From assembly GCA_029216955.1 (NCBI GenBank), contig JANAVB010007000.1, forward strand, positions 2,117,800 through 2,181,799: a DNA stretch of 64,000 nt. The letters run 5' to 3'. How positions within the stretch are numbered: the first letter of the stretch is position 1; each line of letters starts with the position of its first letter. The position numbers and the translations under genes were made by a program. Of this stretch, positions 53,960-64,000 are shown piece by piece. Under the pieces are notes generated by a model. It had not been told where the DNA came from and searched no databases. It worked only from the letters and a program-made list of their open reading frames with translations. The DNA comes from Iris pallida (Eukaryota > Streptophyta > Magnoliopsida > Asparagales > Iridaceae).

Positions 53960-54613
53960 CAAACCAAAGCTCATATGGTATTTTTTTTCAAGATAGATCG
54001 AATTACCATCATATTCAAAACATGACATGTTGTACTAACAGCTTCTGCCCAAAAATATTTAAGATGATTATGCTGATTCAGTATGACTCTAGCCATCTCA
54101 CTTAGAGTTCGATTCTTCCGCTCCACAACACCATTCTGTTAGTGAGTTCAAGGATAAGAAAACTCGTGGTAATATCTACTATCATCATAAAACTTTTTAA
54201 AATCAGAATTTATGAATTCGCCACCATGATCACTTCAAATACGAGTAATCATGAAGCTTTTTTCGTTTTGTACATTTTTTGTAAAATATCTGAAATTCAA
54301 AAATAGCATCACTTTTATTTGATAAAAAGTAAACACAAGTAAAACGAGAGAAATTATCAACAATAACAAAAGCGTAAAGCTTACTGCCAAGACTAGCGAC
54401 TCTAATAGGACCAAACAAATCTATATGAATTAACTGCAAGGGTCTAGAAGTACTTACAATGTTAATGGATTTAAAGGTTGAGCTAGTTGTCTTGTTCTTT
54501 TCACAATCAGCACATACCATATCTCTCTTAAATGTTATTTCGGGGAGTCCTTTTACCAACTTCTTGGTGCTAAGTCGTGAGATAGTATCCATATTAGCAT
54601 ATCCTAGTCTCAT
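53960..54613 (-). pseudogene. Copia integrase (GAG-pre-integrase and rve core)
   Basis: It starts with a decayed zinc-binding HHCC region (HMRLGYANM, where the usual LGH His is now Tyr; CADCEKNK keeps both Cys). The core follows: LIHIDLFGPI with the first catalytic Asp, VIVDNFSRFTCVYFL, then SDHGGEF with the second Asp near 54225, and HQQNGVVERKNRTL with the catalytic Glu near 54110. A frame change and stops fall around 54130-54235. The DDE residues are recognisable, but the protein could not be made whole. Confidence 0.85.
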
Positions 54614-54616
54614 GTG

Positions 54617-55042
54617 CTATAGCCAACTTTTATCCTGATTTGCTACTAGGCACCTTCCTGCATTTTTAGTACTCTCTAGAAAGAAAACAAAAATATTGTC
54701 TTCTCTAATCCCTTCGTATATGAGATTACCAGATGACATATCATATATAGTACATTTTTCTTTTACAAAATTGATGCCATAACCATTATCTGTCAAATAA
54801 CTTATGCTAAGTAGGCTATGTTTCAATTCTATAACTAGACAAACATCTTTTATTACTGGATAAGAAGACATATCAACAGTGCCATTTCCAATTATATCAC
54901 CTCTCAAGTTATTTCCGAAGAAAACGTATCCTTCTTTCTTCATCGATAGCATAGCGAACAAAGATGTATCACCAGTCATGTGCTGCGAACATCCGCTATC
55001 GAGGATCCACTTGCTTCTAGCATGAGAGGGTTGAGGGTACAT
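54617..55042 (-). pseudogene. Copia aspartic protease region
   Basis: The reading contains WILDSGCSQHMTGD, the retropepsin active site (DSG) typical of plant copia polyproteins, followed by about 100 residues leading to the GAG-pre-integrase region. The active-site Asp is kept. In an active element it would cut the polyprotein. Stop codons separate it from neighbouring segments. Confidence 0.85.
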
Positions 55043-55383
55043 CTACAAAATAAGTAGATGAATCCTTTGGTACCCATTTCTTGAAGGGTCCATATTGATT
55101 AGTCTTAGGTCTCCAAACAAGTGTTTGATTGTCAAGAAGCTTTCTTGCTAGACAATATTGTGATATGTGCCCGTGTGTACCATAATACGTGCAAGTAAGT
55201 TTTGAAAAATGTTCTTTGTGTTGACAGGTAATTATGTTCTTTTTAAAAACCTATACGTGAAAGCATGATAATGAACGTATTTCTTACGTACTTTATGTGG
55301 TTTAGTCCTCTTAGATGTATGCTTAGTATTAGGGCTAACCTTAGGCTGTGCCATAGTGATGGCCTACTTGCCTAACTTGTTTT

Positions 55384-55683
55384 CTAACTTTTAGAGACCG
55401 CACAAGTCTCCTCATATCTAGCAGTCATATCAATGAGTCTTTGCTCTGTGACTAAGTGCCTCTTCTTCTCTATGTCATAAAGTTCTTGTACTTTGACATA
55501 GTCTCTTTCTTTCCTTTTGATGGTGAGGATAGCCTCATGATAGTCTGCTTTGAGTTTGGCTATCTCATCTGTGTTACCAATAGTAGATGTCTCTTTGATA
55601 TCTTTGAGAAGATTAGACAATCTGGATACTTCAGTTGTGCATTCCTTAACCTCTTTACGAGATTGCTTATACTTGTCTAGCAC
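55384..55683 (-). pseudogene. Copia gag C-terminal coiled-coil segment
   Basis: Open frame of 99 codons rich in Lys, Glu and Leu with heptad-like spacing (KADYHEAILTIKRKERDYVK and similar). It lies between the zinc knuckle and protease. Coiled-coil segments in this position are seen in SIRE-type copia gag proteins. It is in the same frame as the knuckle segment but separated by stops. Confidence 0.6.
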
Positions 55684-55848
55684 ATTTATGTGATCTTCAA
55701 GTAGTTCGCAAAAGGTATTTTCTAACTCATCGAAAGTAAAATCATCGTATAGAGGGTTAGAAGATACCTTATCGAAAGGTATGAGACAGACATTCGTAGT
55801 GCTGTAGGGTTTATCCTCTTTCTCTGGATCACTGGCATCACTTTCGTG

Positions 55849-56840
55849 CTAGATGCTTGTATTAGCATATTTTCGACCAGTTGTCACTTTTCTGCTTGAT
55901 CTTGATCTATCATATGGACTACTTTTCTTTGATGTTGGACATTCCTTCTTCATATGCCCTAACTTCTTGCATCTAAAGTATATTGTTTCTTCCTTGTTGC
56001 CTTCATGGACGTCTTTCTTCCTTCTGTTTGATCTCTCAAACTTTAGGAATTTTTTGAAGTTATTCACTAGTAGGGCTTATTCATCACCACTGGATGATTC
56101 TTCATCAGAATCATTGCATGCTGCTCTTTTGGCTTGAGCTTTGAAAGCAATCGATTTTTCTTTAGGGGTCGCTTCTTGAAACTCTTGTAGGTCCAGCTCA
56201 TGGGTCATCTGCTTGCCCATAAGTGTCTCCAGAGTCATGGCGATAAGATTGTTTCCTTCAATGATTGTTGTTGCCTTTGGGTTTCAATTCTTGGTTAGAG
56301 CCCGTAGCACCTTTCTAATCTTCTCGTGATTACTGTAATCTTTACCAAGAGATTGCAAGGGATTAGTGATATCTTGAAAACAAGTAAACATCTGTGTAAT
56401 TGACTCGTCGGATTTTATTTTTAAATGATTCATATTCCTGTTTTAGTCTGCTGATTTTGGATTCTTTTACTTTGGAAGTCCCTTCATGGGTTACCTCAAG
56501 AAGTTTCCAAAAATCATGAGACGTAGTATAGGCAGAAACTCGATTGAACTTTATCTTGTCAATTGCATAGAATAGTGCATTGATGGCACGTGCATCTATA
56601 CTAGCTTTTGACTTTTCTTCATCAATGTATTTGTCACGTGGCTTGTCTATAAGTACGCCCTCAATCACTATACGTGCCGATTTCTTATAACCGTCAACAA
56701 CTATAGACTAAAGATCATAGTCAAGAGACTTTAGAAAGAAAGTCATTCATGTTTTCCAATAAGTATAGTTTGTTCCATCAAATAGTGGGGGTCTATTTGT
56801 GGATTGCCTTTACCATTGAATATTGATTTCATGACTGCCA
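55849..56840 (-). pseudogene. Copia gag (DUF4219/UBN2 and zinc knuckle)
   Basis: The minus-strand reading shows the copia gag hallmark RPPLFDGTNYTYWK near 56780, then UBN2-type sequence (56363-56668, including TSHDFWKLLE and KISRLKQEYESF) and a stretch containing ALTKNWNPKATTI. A nucleocapsid knuckle lies at 55849-56067. The normal CX2CX4HX4C knuckle has lost its first Cys, reading YFRCKKLGHMKKEC (TGT to TAT). At least two in-frame stops occur near 56700-56760, and there are frame changes. Gag would form the particle and package RNA; this copy cannot. Confidence 0.8.
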
Positions 56841-56878
56841 AATATACTATCTAGGGTTGTTATATTAAAATATAACCT

Positions 56879-56890
56879 GCTCTGATACCA
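56879..56890 (-). other. Primer binding site, tRNA-iMet type
   Basis: Minus-strand TGGTATCAGAGC lies 2 nt from the 5' LTR. It is complementary to the 3' end of plant initiator tRNA-Met, the standard copia primer. Confidence 0.9.
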
Positions 56891-56892
56891 AT

Positions 56893-57924
56893 TGTAGGAC
56901 CGTTGAGCACCTCTAGAGGGGGTGAATAGAGTACGTGCGTGTGCAGCAGAAATAATGACCAATTAAAATTTTTAAGGAGTTTATAACTGTGGCAGTAATA
57001 AAGAGACAAAATTATAAGTGCAGCAAGAAAGAAAATCAAACTCAATGAACGTCGCGATATATACTGGTTTTCCTCTGAGAAGATTAGTCTAGTCGTAAGT
57101 ACTCTTGCCCGCTGTTAATCTACTATTCATAAGCTAATTGAGAGCTTGCGGTCTCTTTACAATATCGTGCTTGGTGACAAGTGCACGACCGACTTTACAA
57201 CACCATGCTTAGTGACGAGCGCACGACCGGCTCTGAAAACTGAGATGTTTCTGAACTTGAAAAACCTCTTTACAACTCTGTAAACCAAAGACTCTAAATC
57301 AAACAGATGTTAGTGGCTTTAGCTAAGAGATGTATATGTCGAATGTGAAAGCTTTAGATCGCTGAAAAATTCTCTTCTATTTATAGGTGTTTTTGGAGAC
57401 CGAAATTGGGCAGATTTTAGGCAGAGTTCGGATGCGAAAATCTCGCAGACGAACGTTGTAGGCAGATTTGGAGGCAACTGATATTTGAATTTGAGTAGAT
57501 CAAATTCGGACAGAACTCAGCCTGAGTTCTGTCTGAGTTCTGTCAATTCAGAACATAGATATTGGGACCAAATTTGTACAGTGTTTGTGGCTTTTTGGAT
57601 AAGTAGAGCTAAGATAAATGGGTAGGCTTTTTAGAAAAGTGGACTGTATATAACCTAAGCCAGTAATACCCGATCGATTTTACATTCTGTGTCCTAGACT
57701 CAATAAAGGATAAAATACAGAATAAAATGTAAAATGACTCGATATGATTCTTGTTTAATTTACTTTTGGATGATAACTTGAATGCTTGTTGTAGATGCAG
57801 TATGCTCTTCGATATTGATTTCACTTGTCCTTAAATGTTAGCAGCAGTTTGTATATTTTGTGTGTCGACTTAAATTATCGTTGATTATCAAAATCAGGTG
57901 TGACCATTAGGCAATGGGCCAACA
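56893..57924 (-). repeat. Copia 5' LTR
   Basis: The 1,032-bp LTR starts TGTAGGACCGTTGAGCACC on the plus strand and ends GGGCCAACA. In sense (minus) direction it runs TGTTGG...CCTACA. A minus-strand TATAAATAG lies near 57380-57388. The left edge abuts the primer binding site and the right edge abuts the gatta TSD. Confidence 0.9.
57380..57388 (-). promoter_or_regulatory. Copia LTR TATA box
   Basis: The minus-strand TATAAATAG sits mid-LTR; the same site is kept in the 3' LTR near 14210. It is the expected start point for element transcription toward lower coordinates. Confidence 0.55.
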
Positions 57925-57929
57925 GATTA

Positions 57930-58047
57930 GGCATATTACCATAATCTAGATAGCTTATACGTATCCAGGTTAGGCTGGAGTCTACTTGATACATAGCAGG
58001 CTTATGCACGCACTCGTATCCCGAAAAGTGGGTGCGGGTCGTGACAA
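57930..58047 (+). mobile_element. LARD-D 3' LTR end, right of the copia insertion
   Basis: This continues the LTR interrupted at 13675 (GGCATATTACCATAATC, TTATACGTATCCAGGTTAG) and ends in GGGTGCGGGTCGTGACA, the family's LTR terminus. The same sequence is uninterrupted at about 12073-12188, confirming the join. Confidence 0.75.
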
Positions 58048-59318
58048 TCTCCCTCACACATTCACTCAATAATTCTTCACTGTCACAGAGACATAACAGT
58101 CCCTATCACTCTCTCACTCACATAGGCTCATAATATAAGCTCTCTGAATTTTAATTAGATTTAATTAGAGCAATTAGGAATTTAATATGATTTTCTAAGT
58201 TATTAATAATTTCCCACTTTTATTTTTTATTATTGTCGACACGTTACCGTGACTTTCAAATTAGGAGCACAAGGTTAGTCATTTTCTCCAAACCAACTTG
58301 TCATACATGATCTACTCGAGACGTTCTACATCTATGACCTTCGTGTCCCACTCAGACACACCATCTTATGCTTTATTTTTATCGCACAACTTTTCGAACA
58401 TTTGACCCTATCTCGACTTACCCCACCAAGTCGCATTTAATTCCAACTTGTATTGGAGACACCATTTTGACCCAAACAATTCGACCTAAGATATGGACAC
58501 GGACCATTTTGAGCCTACTACACGCATGCCACTAGTGTTCCATCCAATTGAGTCCCCGTGTACTATTTAATTATCTATGATTATAAATGGTTATTTTAAG
58601 TCATTTTAATTACTAAGACCCAATTAGACTCAATTGTGACCCAACCCAACTCAATTGGACCCAACCCAAGCACCATGACACTCTCTCTCATCCCAACCCA
58701 AACACACAACACCAACAAATCCTACAAAACACCAAACACTACATGTCACATCACTCCTCTCTCCCTCTCTAATTTCAAACACACACACCCCTCACATAAC
58801 TTTCCCTATTTTCCTAGAAAACCGCACCCCCTCTCATACACTCTCTCCCCCCTCACCCTCCTACCCGACAGCCATACCCCCTCCTCTCCTTCGGCTCTCT
58901 CTCTTCCTTCTCTTTCCTCTCGGTTTCACTCCCTCTCCCTTCAAAACTAAACACCTCTCTTCCTCCTTCTTCTTCATCTTCACTTCATCACCACCATCCT
59001 CTCTATCACTTCTCCTCCTCCTCCTTCTCTAAACCGAGACCACCACCACAGCCTTCACCACCACCAACACAACCACCCTCTCTCCTCTCATCCTCCTCTC
59101 GAACCTGACAACAGCACCCTCCTACTCCAGCCGACCACCACATCCTCTCTACCTCCATCTTCATCCATCACCACAGCCACCACCTTCTTCATCACCATCT
59201 CCTCACCAACACCACTCCCTTTACCACCTTCAACACAACCACCACCACTCACAACCTCCACCACAGCCTTCCTCACCCTCCTTGGCCGACCACAGCCCCC
59301 ATGGCCGGCCACAGTACC
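58048..59318. other. Flank right of LARD-D: AT-rich, then long pyrimidine-rich tract
   Basis: No recognised gene. From about 58735 to 59318 the plus strand is strongly C/T- and CAC-rich. A TATAAATGG-like site occurs near 58582. The layout resembles the TATA plus pyrimidine-rich leader of the LARD LTRs, so this may be another decayed LTR. I could not find firm ends. Confidence 0.35.
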
Positions 59319-59412
59319 CCCCTAGGCCGACAGCACCACCACCATCTTCACCATCATCTCCCTCATTGGTACTCCCTCCTCCTTCTTCCATCATCTTCTC
59401 ATATATATGTAC

Positions 59413-59494
<82 letters not shown>

Positions 59495-59584
59495 TATATA
59501 TGAGAAGATGATGGAAGAAGGAGGAGGGAGTACCAATGAGGGAGATGATGGTAAAGAGGGTGGTGGTGCTGTCAGCCTAGGGGG
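59319..59584. repeat. Palindrome: about 95-bp inverted repeat around (TA)n loop
   Basis: The left arm 59319 to about 59413 and right arm about 59489-59584 are reverse complements with about three mismatches. Both contain, for example, the block TCATTGGTACTCCCTCC or its complement. The loop of about 75 bp is almost pure TA. The arm ends read CCCCTAGG and CCTAGGGG. Confidence 0.9.
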
Positions 59585-59594
59585 TATATATACT

Positions 59595-59664
<70 letters not shown>

Positions 59665-59730
59665 ATATATATATACTAACAATATATATATATATATATT
59701 AAAAATAAATTTATATATATATATATATAA
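59585..59730. repeat. (TA)n tracts with ACTAACAATATA units
   Basis: Long TA runs with two ATATATACTAACAATATATA insertions (near 59587 and 59670). They directly abut the 3' tail of the LINE. Confidence 0.9.
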
Positions 59731-59739
59731 TTTTTTTTT

Positions 59740-59858
59740 AACCCAAAACCTCTCTTTTTATTGATCAAGGCTCAAAAATAGAAGCCTGACACATATACAA
59801 GGAAAAGTATACCACAAAAGGAAAGACAGAGGGAGAAAGACGGGCGCAGCCGTCGCCA
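59740..59858 (-). other. LINE 3' UTR with polyadenylation signal
   Basis: Minus strand contains TTGATCAATAAAAAGAGAGG shortly before the A tail. The AATAAA lies about 20 nt from the tail, as expected for an L1 transcript end. Confidence 0.7.
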
Positions 59859-62800
59859 CTAGGGGAATAGCTGTTGCCCAAAAGCCGGAGATGTGTGGGA
59901 GCAGAGAGAACTCCTTTTACGGCATTGCCGGTGAATTTCCCGGATAAGCTGATCGGCAGAATATTGGTGACCCTCGTACCTTGCTTTATTGCGATTTTTC
60001 CAGATTGCCCAGGTGGCAGCCGCTACAACGATCTGGTAGCTGTGGGAGGCGGCTCCCCAGTGGGCCAGAAGATCGATAAAGTGCCCGTCTCCTGGAAAGG
60101 TGTTGTAGGTGCGGTTTAGGGAGCTCCAGATTAGGTCAGGAAGGCGCCCCTCCTGGAAGATGTGGTCAATAGTTTCTGTCTGACGCTCAGTGCAGCAGTT
60201 GCAAGCGGACGCCAAGCTGAAGCCGATAGAGTTTAGGTTGTCGTCGGTGGGCAGTTTCTTTTTCATGACTCTCCACAGGAGGAAGGACCATTTCTTAGGG
60301 ATACAAGAGTGCCAATAACGCACGATGAATATATCTGGCCCAATCTCAAGGATGAAAGATCTAGCCGATCGCACGGAGAAGGCTTCTGAGGCAGCCGGCG
60401 ACCACCTCAGATTGTCTGTGTCGGTCCCAATGATAAGACCTAGCTGGCGAATGCTGTCCACAGTATCGTTGCCTGACCACTCTCGAATCCTGTCCCAATT
60501 CCAAACATTGTTGGTGGAGTTCCAAAGGTCTTTGATCTTGCTGTTTCTGGGGGATTCTGTAATGTTCGGGATAAGGCAGTCACCTATCCACCTTTTCAGG
60601 AAGGGGTTGGCCTCGCCAGAGCCCAGCTGGAGTCTGATCGCAGGCTCGGCCAAATCGCGGCCATGAAGAATTCGACGCCAAGCCGCTGAAGATCTGCAGT
60701 TCGCAGAGGCCGTCACTGGATGGATGTGTTTGAAGTACCTGGCCTTCATGAACTTGGTCCACAGGTTTTGGCTGGTGCGTAATTTCTACCACAGTTTCAT
60801 CGAGAAAGCTTTGACGATGTGATCGAGTTTGGTGAAGCCAAGCCCGCCGGACTCGATGGGGGTGGCCATGGTATCCCAGCTGGCCCAGTGATGTTTGTCA
60901 TGCCCCTTGTTGTGCCCCCAGAAGAAGTTGCAAAAGATCGTCTCAATCGACGCAATAACCTTCCTTGGCGGAGAACAGGCCGCCAGGGTGTGGATGGGAA
61001 TGGAATTGAGAACATGCTTAATGAGGATTATTTTCCCTCCTGGGGATAGGGTGGCGTTATGCCATCCTTTGATTTTGGTTCTAATTTTGGTGATCATATT
61101 CTTGAAGATGCTGGCGTTGGATTTCCCGTACGTCAGAGGACAGCCGAGATAGTTGAAAGGAGGGTGAGCCACCGCTATGGAAGTTAGGTTGGTGAGTCTG
61201 GTCGCGTTTTCAATTTTGATGCTGTGGTGGGCATAAATAGTTCTCTTGGAAAGGTTGATCTTCTGACCAGAACATCTGGAGTACCGCTTCAGGGTGTTGT
61301 GAACTACCTCCAACGATCCGATGTCCCCGGAGAAGAAGATGAGTAAGTCGTCGGCAAAGGCCAGGTGGGTGATGGTAGGGCATCCGCTGGCAGTGTGATA
61401 ATGCTGGAAGTTGGGGGTGTTGACCATGTTGTTGAGGTTTCTGCTCAGAGCGTCAGCTACGATGATAAAAATAGTGGACGATAGGGGGTCGCCCTATCTG
61501 ACTCCTCGGCTAGATTTAAAGAATACATCGGCCTGGCCGTTGATAACTGTGGAGAACCAAGAGTTGCTGATGGATCTCCACACGATGTTGGTCCAGTTCT
61601 CGGAGAATCCGAAAGCTCTGAAGACCTATATCATGAATTGCCAATCAAGTCTGTCGTAATCTTTTTCCATGTCGATTTTGATGGCGATGTTGCCCCCTCT
61701 GGCTGGAAATTTCATGCAGGTGATGAGTTCTTGGGCCAGTATGATGTTGTCTTGGATGTTCCGTCCGTGGACGAATCCGCTTTGCTCCACCGAAATGATT
61801 TTGGGGAGAGTTTCAGTCATTCTAGAAGCGATGATCTTGGAGATAATTTTGTTGGTGAATGTGCAAAGACTGATTGGCCAAAAATCATGAAAGGAATTGG
61901 GGTTATCTTTTTTCGGAATGAGGATAAGATTGGCGCTAGAGATGGCTTTGGGGTAATGAGCTCCTTCCAGAAAGGCGATGGCCGCATCAGTGATGTCCTG
62001 CTTGATGATATCCCAGCAAGTGTGAAAGAAGGTGCCAGAAAAGCCATCTGGATCGGGAGCGCCGTGCGCGTTCAAGGCCCACACCGCGGCTTTAACTTCT
62101 TGTTTGGACAGAGGGCGCTCCAGCAGCGCATTGTCGGAGTCGTTGATGATGGTGGGAATTTTGTCAAGGAAAGAAATGTCTTTGTGGACCGTCTCCTTGG
62201 AGAATAGTTTGGTGTAGAATTCCGTGGCCGCCTCTTGGATCCCTTTATGGTCGGATCTGGTGATTCCATGCTCATCCGCGATGTGGTGAATCGAAAGTTT
62301 ATTTCTTTTGTCGTTGACGCATGCGTGGAAATATTTGGAGTTTTTGTCCCCCTCGCTGTCCCATTTCAGTCTAGCTTTCTGCATCCAAAATTCGGTCTCA
62401 ACTTTGAGCCTGAATTTGAGAATGGCTTTGGTGAGATTCAAAGCTCTTCTGGCCGCAGGAGAACGGTCGGATAGGAATAAAGCTTCAGCTCGGGTAACGT
62501 CGTCCTCTGCGACGCGAATAGCTTGGAAAATGTCCCCAAAAGCATGTTTGCTCCAATTGGAAAGAGCTTTCCTAGTGGCTTTAAGCTTGTTGCTAACCCG
62601 AGTGAGAGGATTAGGGGAGTCCTGGCTGTTCCACGCATCGACCATAATGGTCAGGAATTGCGGATGGTCGATCCAAAAGTCGAGGAATTGGAAGTTCTTT
62701 TTGGATGGATTGGATTTGTTTTTTATTTCCATCAGGATGGGGGCGTGGTCAGATTCTGTGGAGTTGAGTTAGGACAGGGTGGAGCTAATCCTTATACCGT

Positions 62801-63410
62801 GCCAGCTGGCGTTGGTGAGGGCTCTATCCAATCTGGAGTATTGACGACGGTCTCCTTCCTGCATGTTGCACCAAGTGAATTCACTGCCTTTGAACTGGAG
62901 GGGGGTTAGGTGAGCATTGAAGATGAAGTTGTTGAAGTCTTGCATAGCTGCTAGTGGCGGGGAACGGCCTCCGATCTTCTCTTCTCTGCGGGTGATGGCG
63001 TTAAAGTCTCCAATGCAAAGCCAGGAGGTGTTGGTGTTGTGGAGATAGGTGTCGAGAAGGTCGTTCCAGAGGTTTTTCCGCTCTGCGATGACACAGCTAC
63101 CGTGGACCGCGGAGATGATAGCCCGCTCCGGCAGGAAGGGGTGGGCGATCCAGCAGGAGAGAACTTGATGGGTGTCCTGGAAGACGTCGAGTTTAACGTC
63201 CTTCGACCCAAGAATCCAGATGTCGTGCCTGCCAACAATAGCCGTTGGGAGGCCCAGAGCCAACTGGGTGGATTTAAGACGTTTGGAGGGGATTTTAGGT
63301 TCAATGATGATGAAGATGTCAATCTTGTGGATTTTCTGAAGACTGGATATTCTCCGTAATGTCGGTTTATTCGCCAGGCCTCGCACGTTCCAAGATATGA
63401 TGTTAAGCAT
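59859..63410 (-). pseudogene. LINE ORF2: endonuclease and reverse transcriptase
   Basis: One reading frame from ATG 63410 to the terminal stop at 59859, about 1,184 codons, interrupted by four in-frame stops (62769, 61626, 61494, 60786) and no frameshift. The N-terminal Exo_endo_phos domain has ISWNVRGLANK, GDFNAI, SRLDRALTN and SDHAP. RT blocks follow: LILIPKKDNPNSFHDFWPIS (the usual FRPIS Arg is Trp), IDMEKDYDRLDW, GDPLS after a stop, and LAFADDLLIFF with the catalytic FADD. Then come a PFNYLGCPL thumb region and zf-RVT (SFLLWRVMKKKLPTDDNL, CNCC). It would nick target DNA and copy its RNA in place; the stops make this copy inactive. Confidence 0.92.
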
Positions 63411-63634
63411 TTAGAGGATTGTGGGGGTGTTTTTTGTTCCGCCTTGCGGCGGATCTGGTTAGTATGGTGACGGTTTTGTCGGTGCCTGATTTCCTGTGTT
63501 GGTTGTTGTCCGAATCCGGGGGGGCTTCCTGCGACAAGGACTTGTGGGTCTCTCCAAGGTTGGGGGCCTATCAAATTGCCAGCTGAGTCGACTGCCGTAT
63601 CCTCCGAGGGAATGATAAGGGAGTCGTGCGGATT

Positions 63635-63982
63635 CTAGATCAACAGATGCTGGAGGGGGGCTCCTGCGGCTAAGACTTGTAGACCTCTCCTCACTTGGTC
63701 GGGACCGAGAATAGCGAGGGCGTCTTCCACAGGGATGGCACTGGAGGACTGATGGGTTTCGTGGGAGAGAGGATGGGCTGGGGGTTCTGTCCCCTTGCTG
63801 GTGGTGAGAATACGGTGGTCTGCTGTGCCTGAATCGGGTCCGTCCTCCGCGCGCGAGGAGAGGGGGGACGGGGGCTCGGGGGAGCCGGATTCTTCTTGAA
63901 GGTTACCGGTCTCCGGGTCTTCTGAGTCGAGAATGGCGAATTGATTGGAGATCTCTATGTGTTGGGGGATAAAGGGGATCAA
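63635..63982 (-). pseudogene. LINE ORF1, C-terminal part
   Basis: Reads IPFIPQHIEISNQFAILDSE followed by a Pro/Ser/Glu-rich tail, the usual C-terminal look of plant L1 ORF1 (RNA-binding) proteins. It ends at 63635, about 225 bp before ORF2 and in a different frame. The zinc knuckle and the rest lie beyond the window edge, so it cannot be judged intact or broken. Confidence 0.6.
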
Positions 63983-64000
63983 GGCCTTACTCGGTGGTTC

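Larger units (their letters stand above)
59731..64000 (-). mobile_element. L1-type LINE, 5' end beyond window
   Basis: Minus-strand non-LTR retrotransposon with the order ORF1 (part), endonuclease, reverse transcriptase, zf-RVT, short 3' UTR, AATAAA and a 9-nt A tail (the T run at 59731-59739). It inserted next to (TA)n. The 5' portion lies beyond position 64000. There is no RNase H domain after zf-RVT, typical of plant L1 elements lacking it. The TSD cannot be determined. Confidence 0.92.

Noticed and set aside
58235..59318. Another LARD LTR starting TGTCGACACG
   Set aside because: The start and leader layout are suggestive, but there is no polypurine tract before it, no end and no partner.

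Overview
This is nuclear DNA from a flowering plant, in a gene-poor, heterochromatin-like region. I find no intact host protein-coding gene, rRNA or tRNA. Nearly everything that can be identified is a transposable element of a typical angiosperm class: Ty1/copia, long-LTR Ty3/gypsy-like elements, CACTA (En/Spm), an L1-type LINE, hAT fragments and a MITE, with long (TA)n tracts throughout. The species cannot be told from the sequence; a eudicot is only a guess.

The left part (1-8,458) is a patchwork of old pieces: a 391-bp MITE (604-994), a hAT transposase C-terminus with a nonsense codon (1152-1345), a candidate LTR rich in GCGCATG motifs (2408-3953), one end of a decayed CACTA (4941-6012) and a minus-strand LTR fragment (6013 to about 7900).

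From 8,459 to 58,047 the sequence is one nest, readable to four levels from target-site duplications (TSDs) and from interrupted copies of the same sequences. The outer element (LARD-D, +) is split by a minus-strand copia element (13676-57924, TSD gaata/gatta). The copia 3' LTR is split by LARD-B (14346-30012, +, TSD ccgaa). The 5' LTR of LARD-B is split by LARD-C (19353-25924, -, TSD tgacc) and also carries a GC-rich LINE-like insert. The third open reading frame of the copia is split by a CACTA transposon (31900-51173, -, 3-bp TSD), whose tnp2 transposase gene is in turn split by LARD-A (37122-47691, -, TSD cttca). For CACTA and LARD-A, conceptually removing the insert and one TSD copy rejoins the host reading frame, which fixes the boundaries.

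The most distinctive content is a family here called LARD (large retrotransposon derivative). Its LTRs are 3.3-3.7 kb, its interiors are short (0.6-3.2 kb) and show no gag or pol, and its LTR ends and polypurine-tract region look like Tekay/Del-type Ty3/gypsy elements. Four or five members in both orientations share a conserved motif just inside the 5' LTR and an AGGTAA splice-donor-like site in the LTR leader. They would need proteins supplied in trans.

The right part (58,048-64,000) holds pyrimidine-rich sequence, a near-perfect palindrome of about 95-bp arms around a (TA)n loop, and a minus-strand L1-type LINE cut by the window edge. Its ORF2 keeps one reading frame with four in-frame stop codons. 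No element here appears able to make all its own proteins, so these are relics or elements mobilised in trans.
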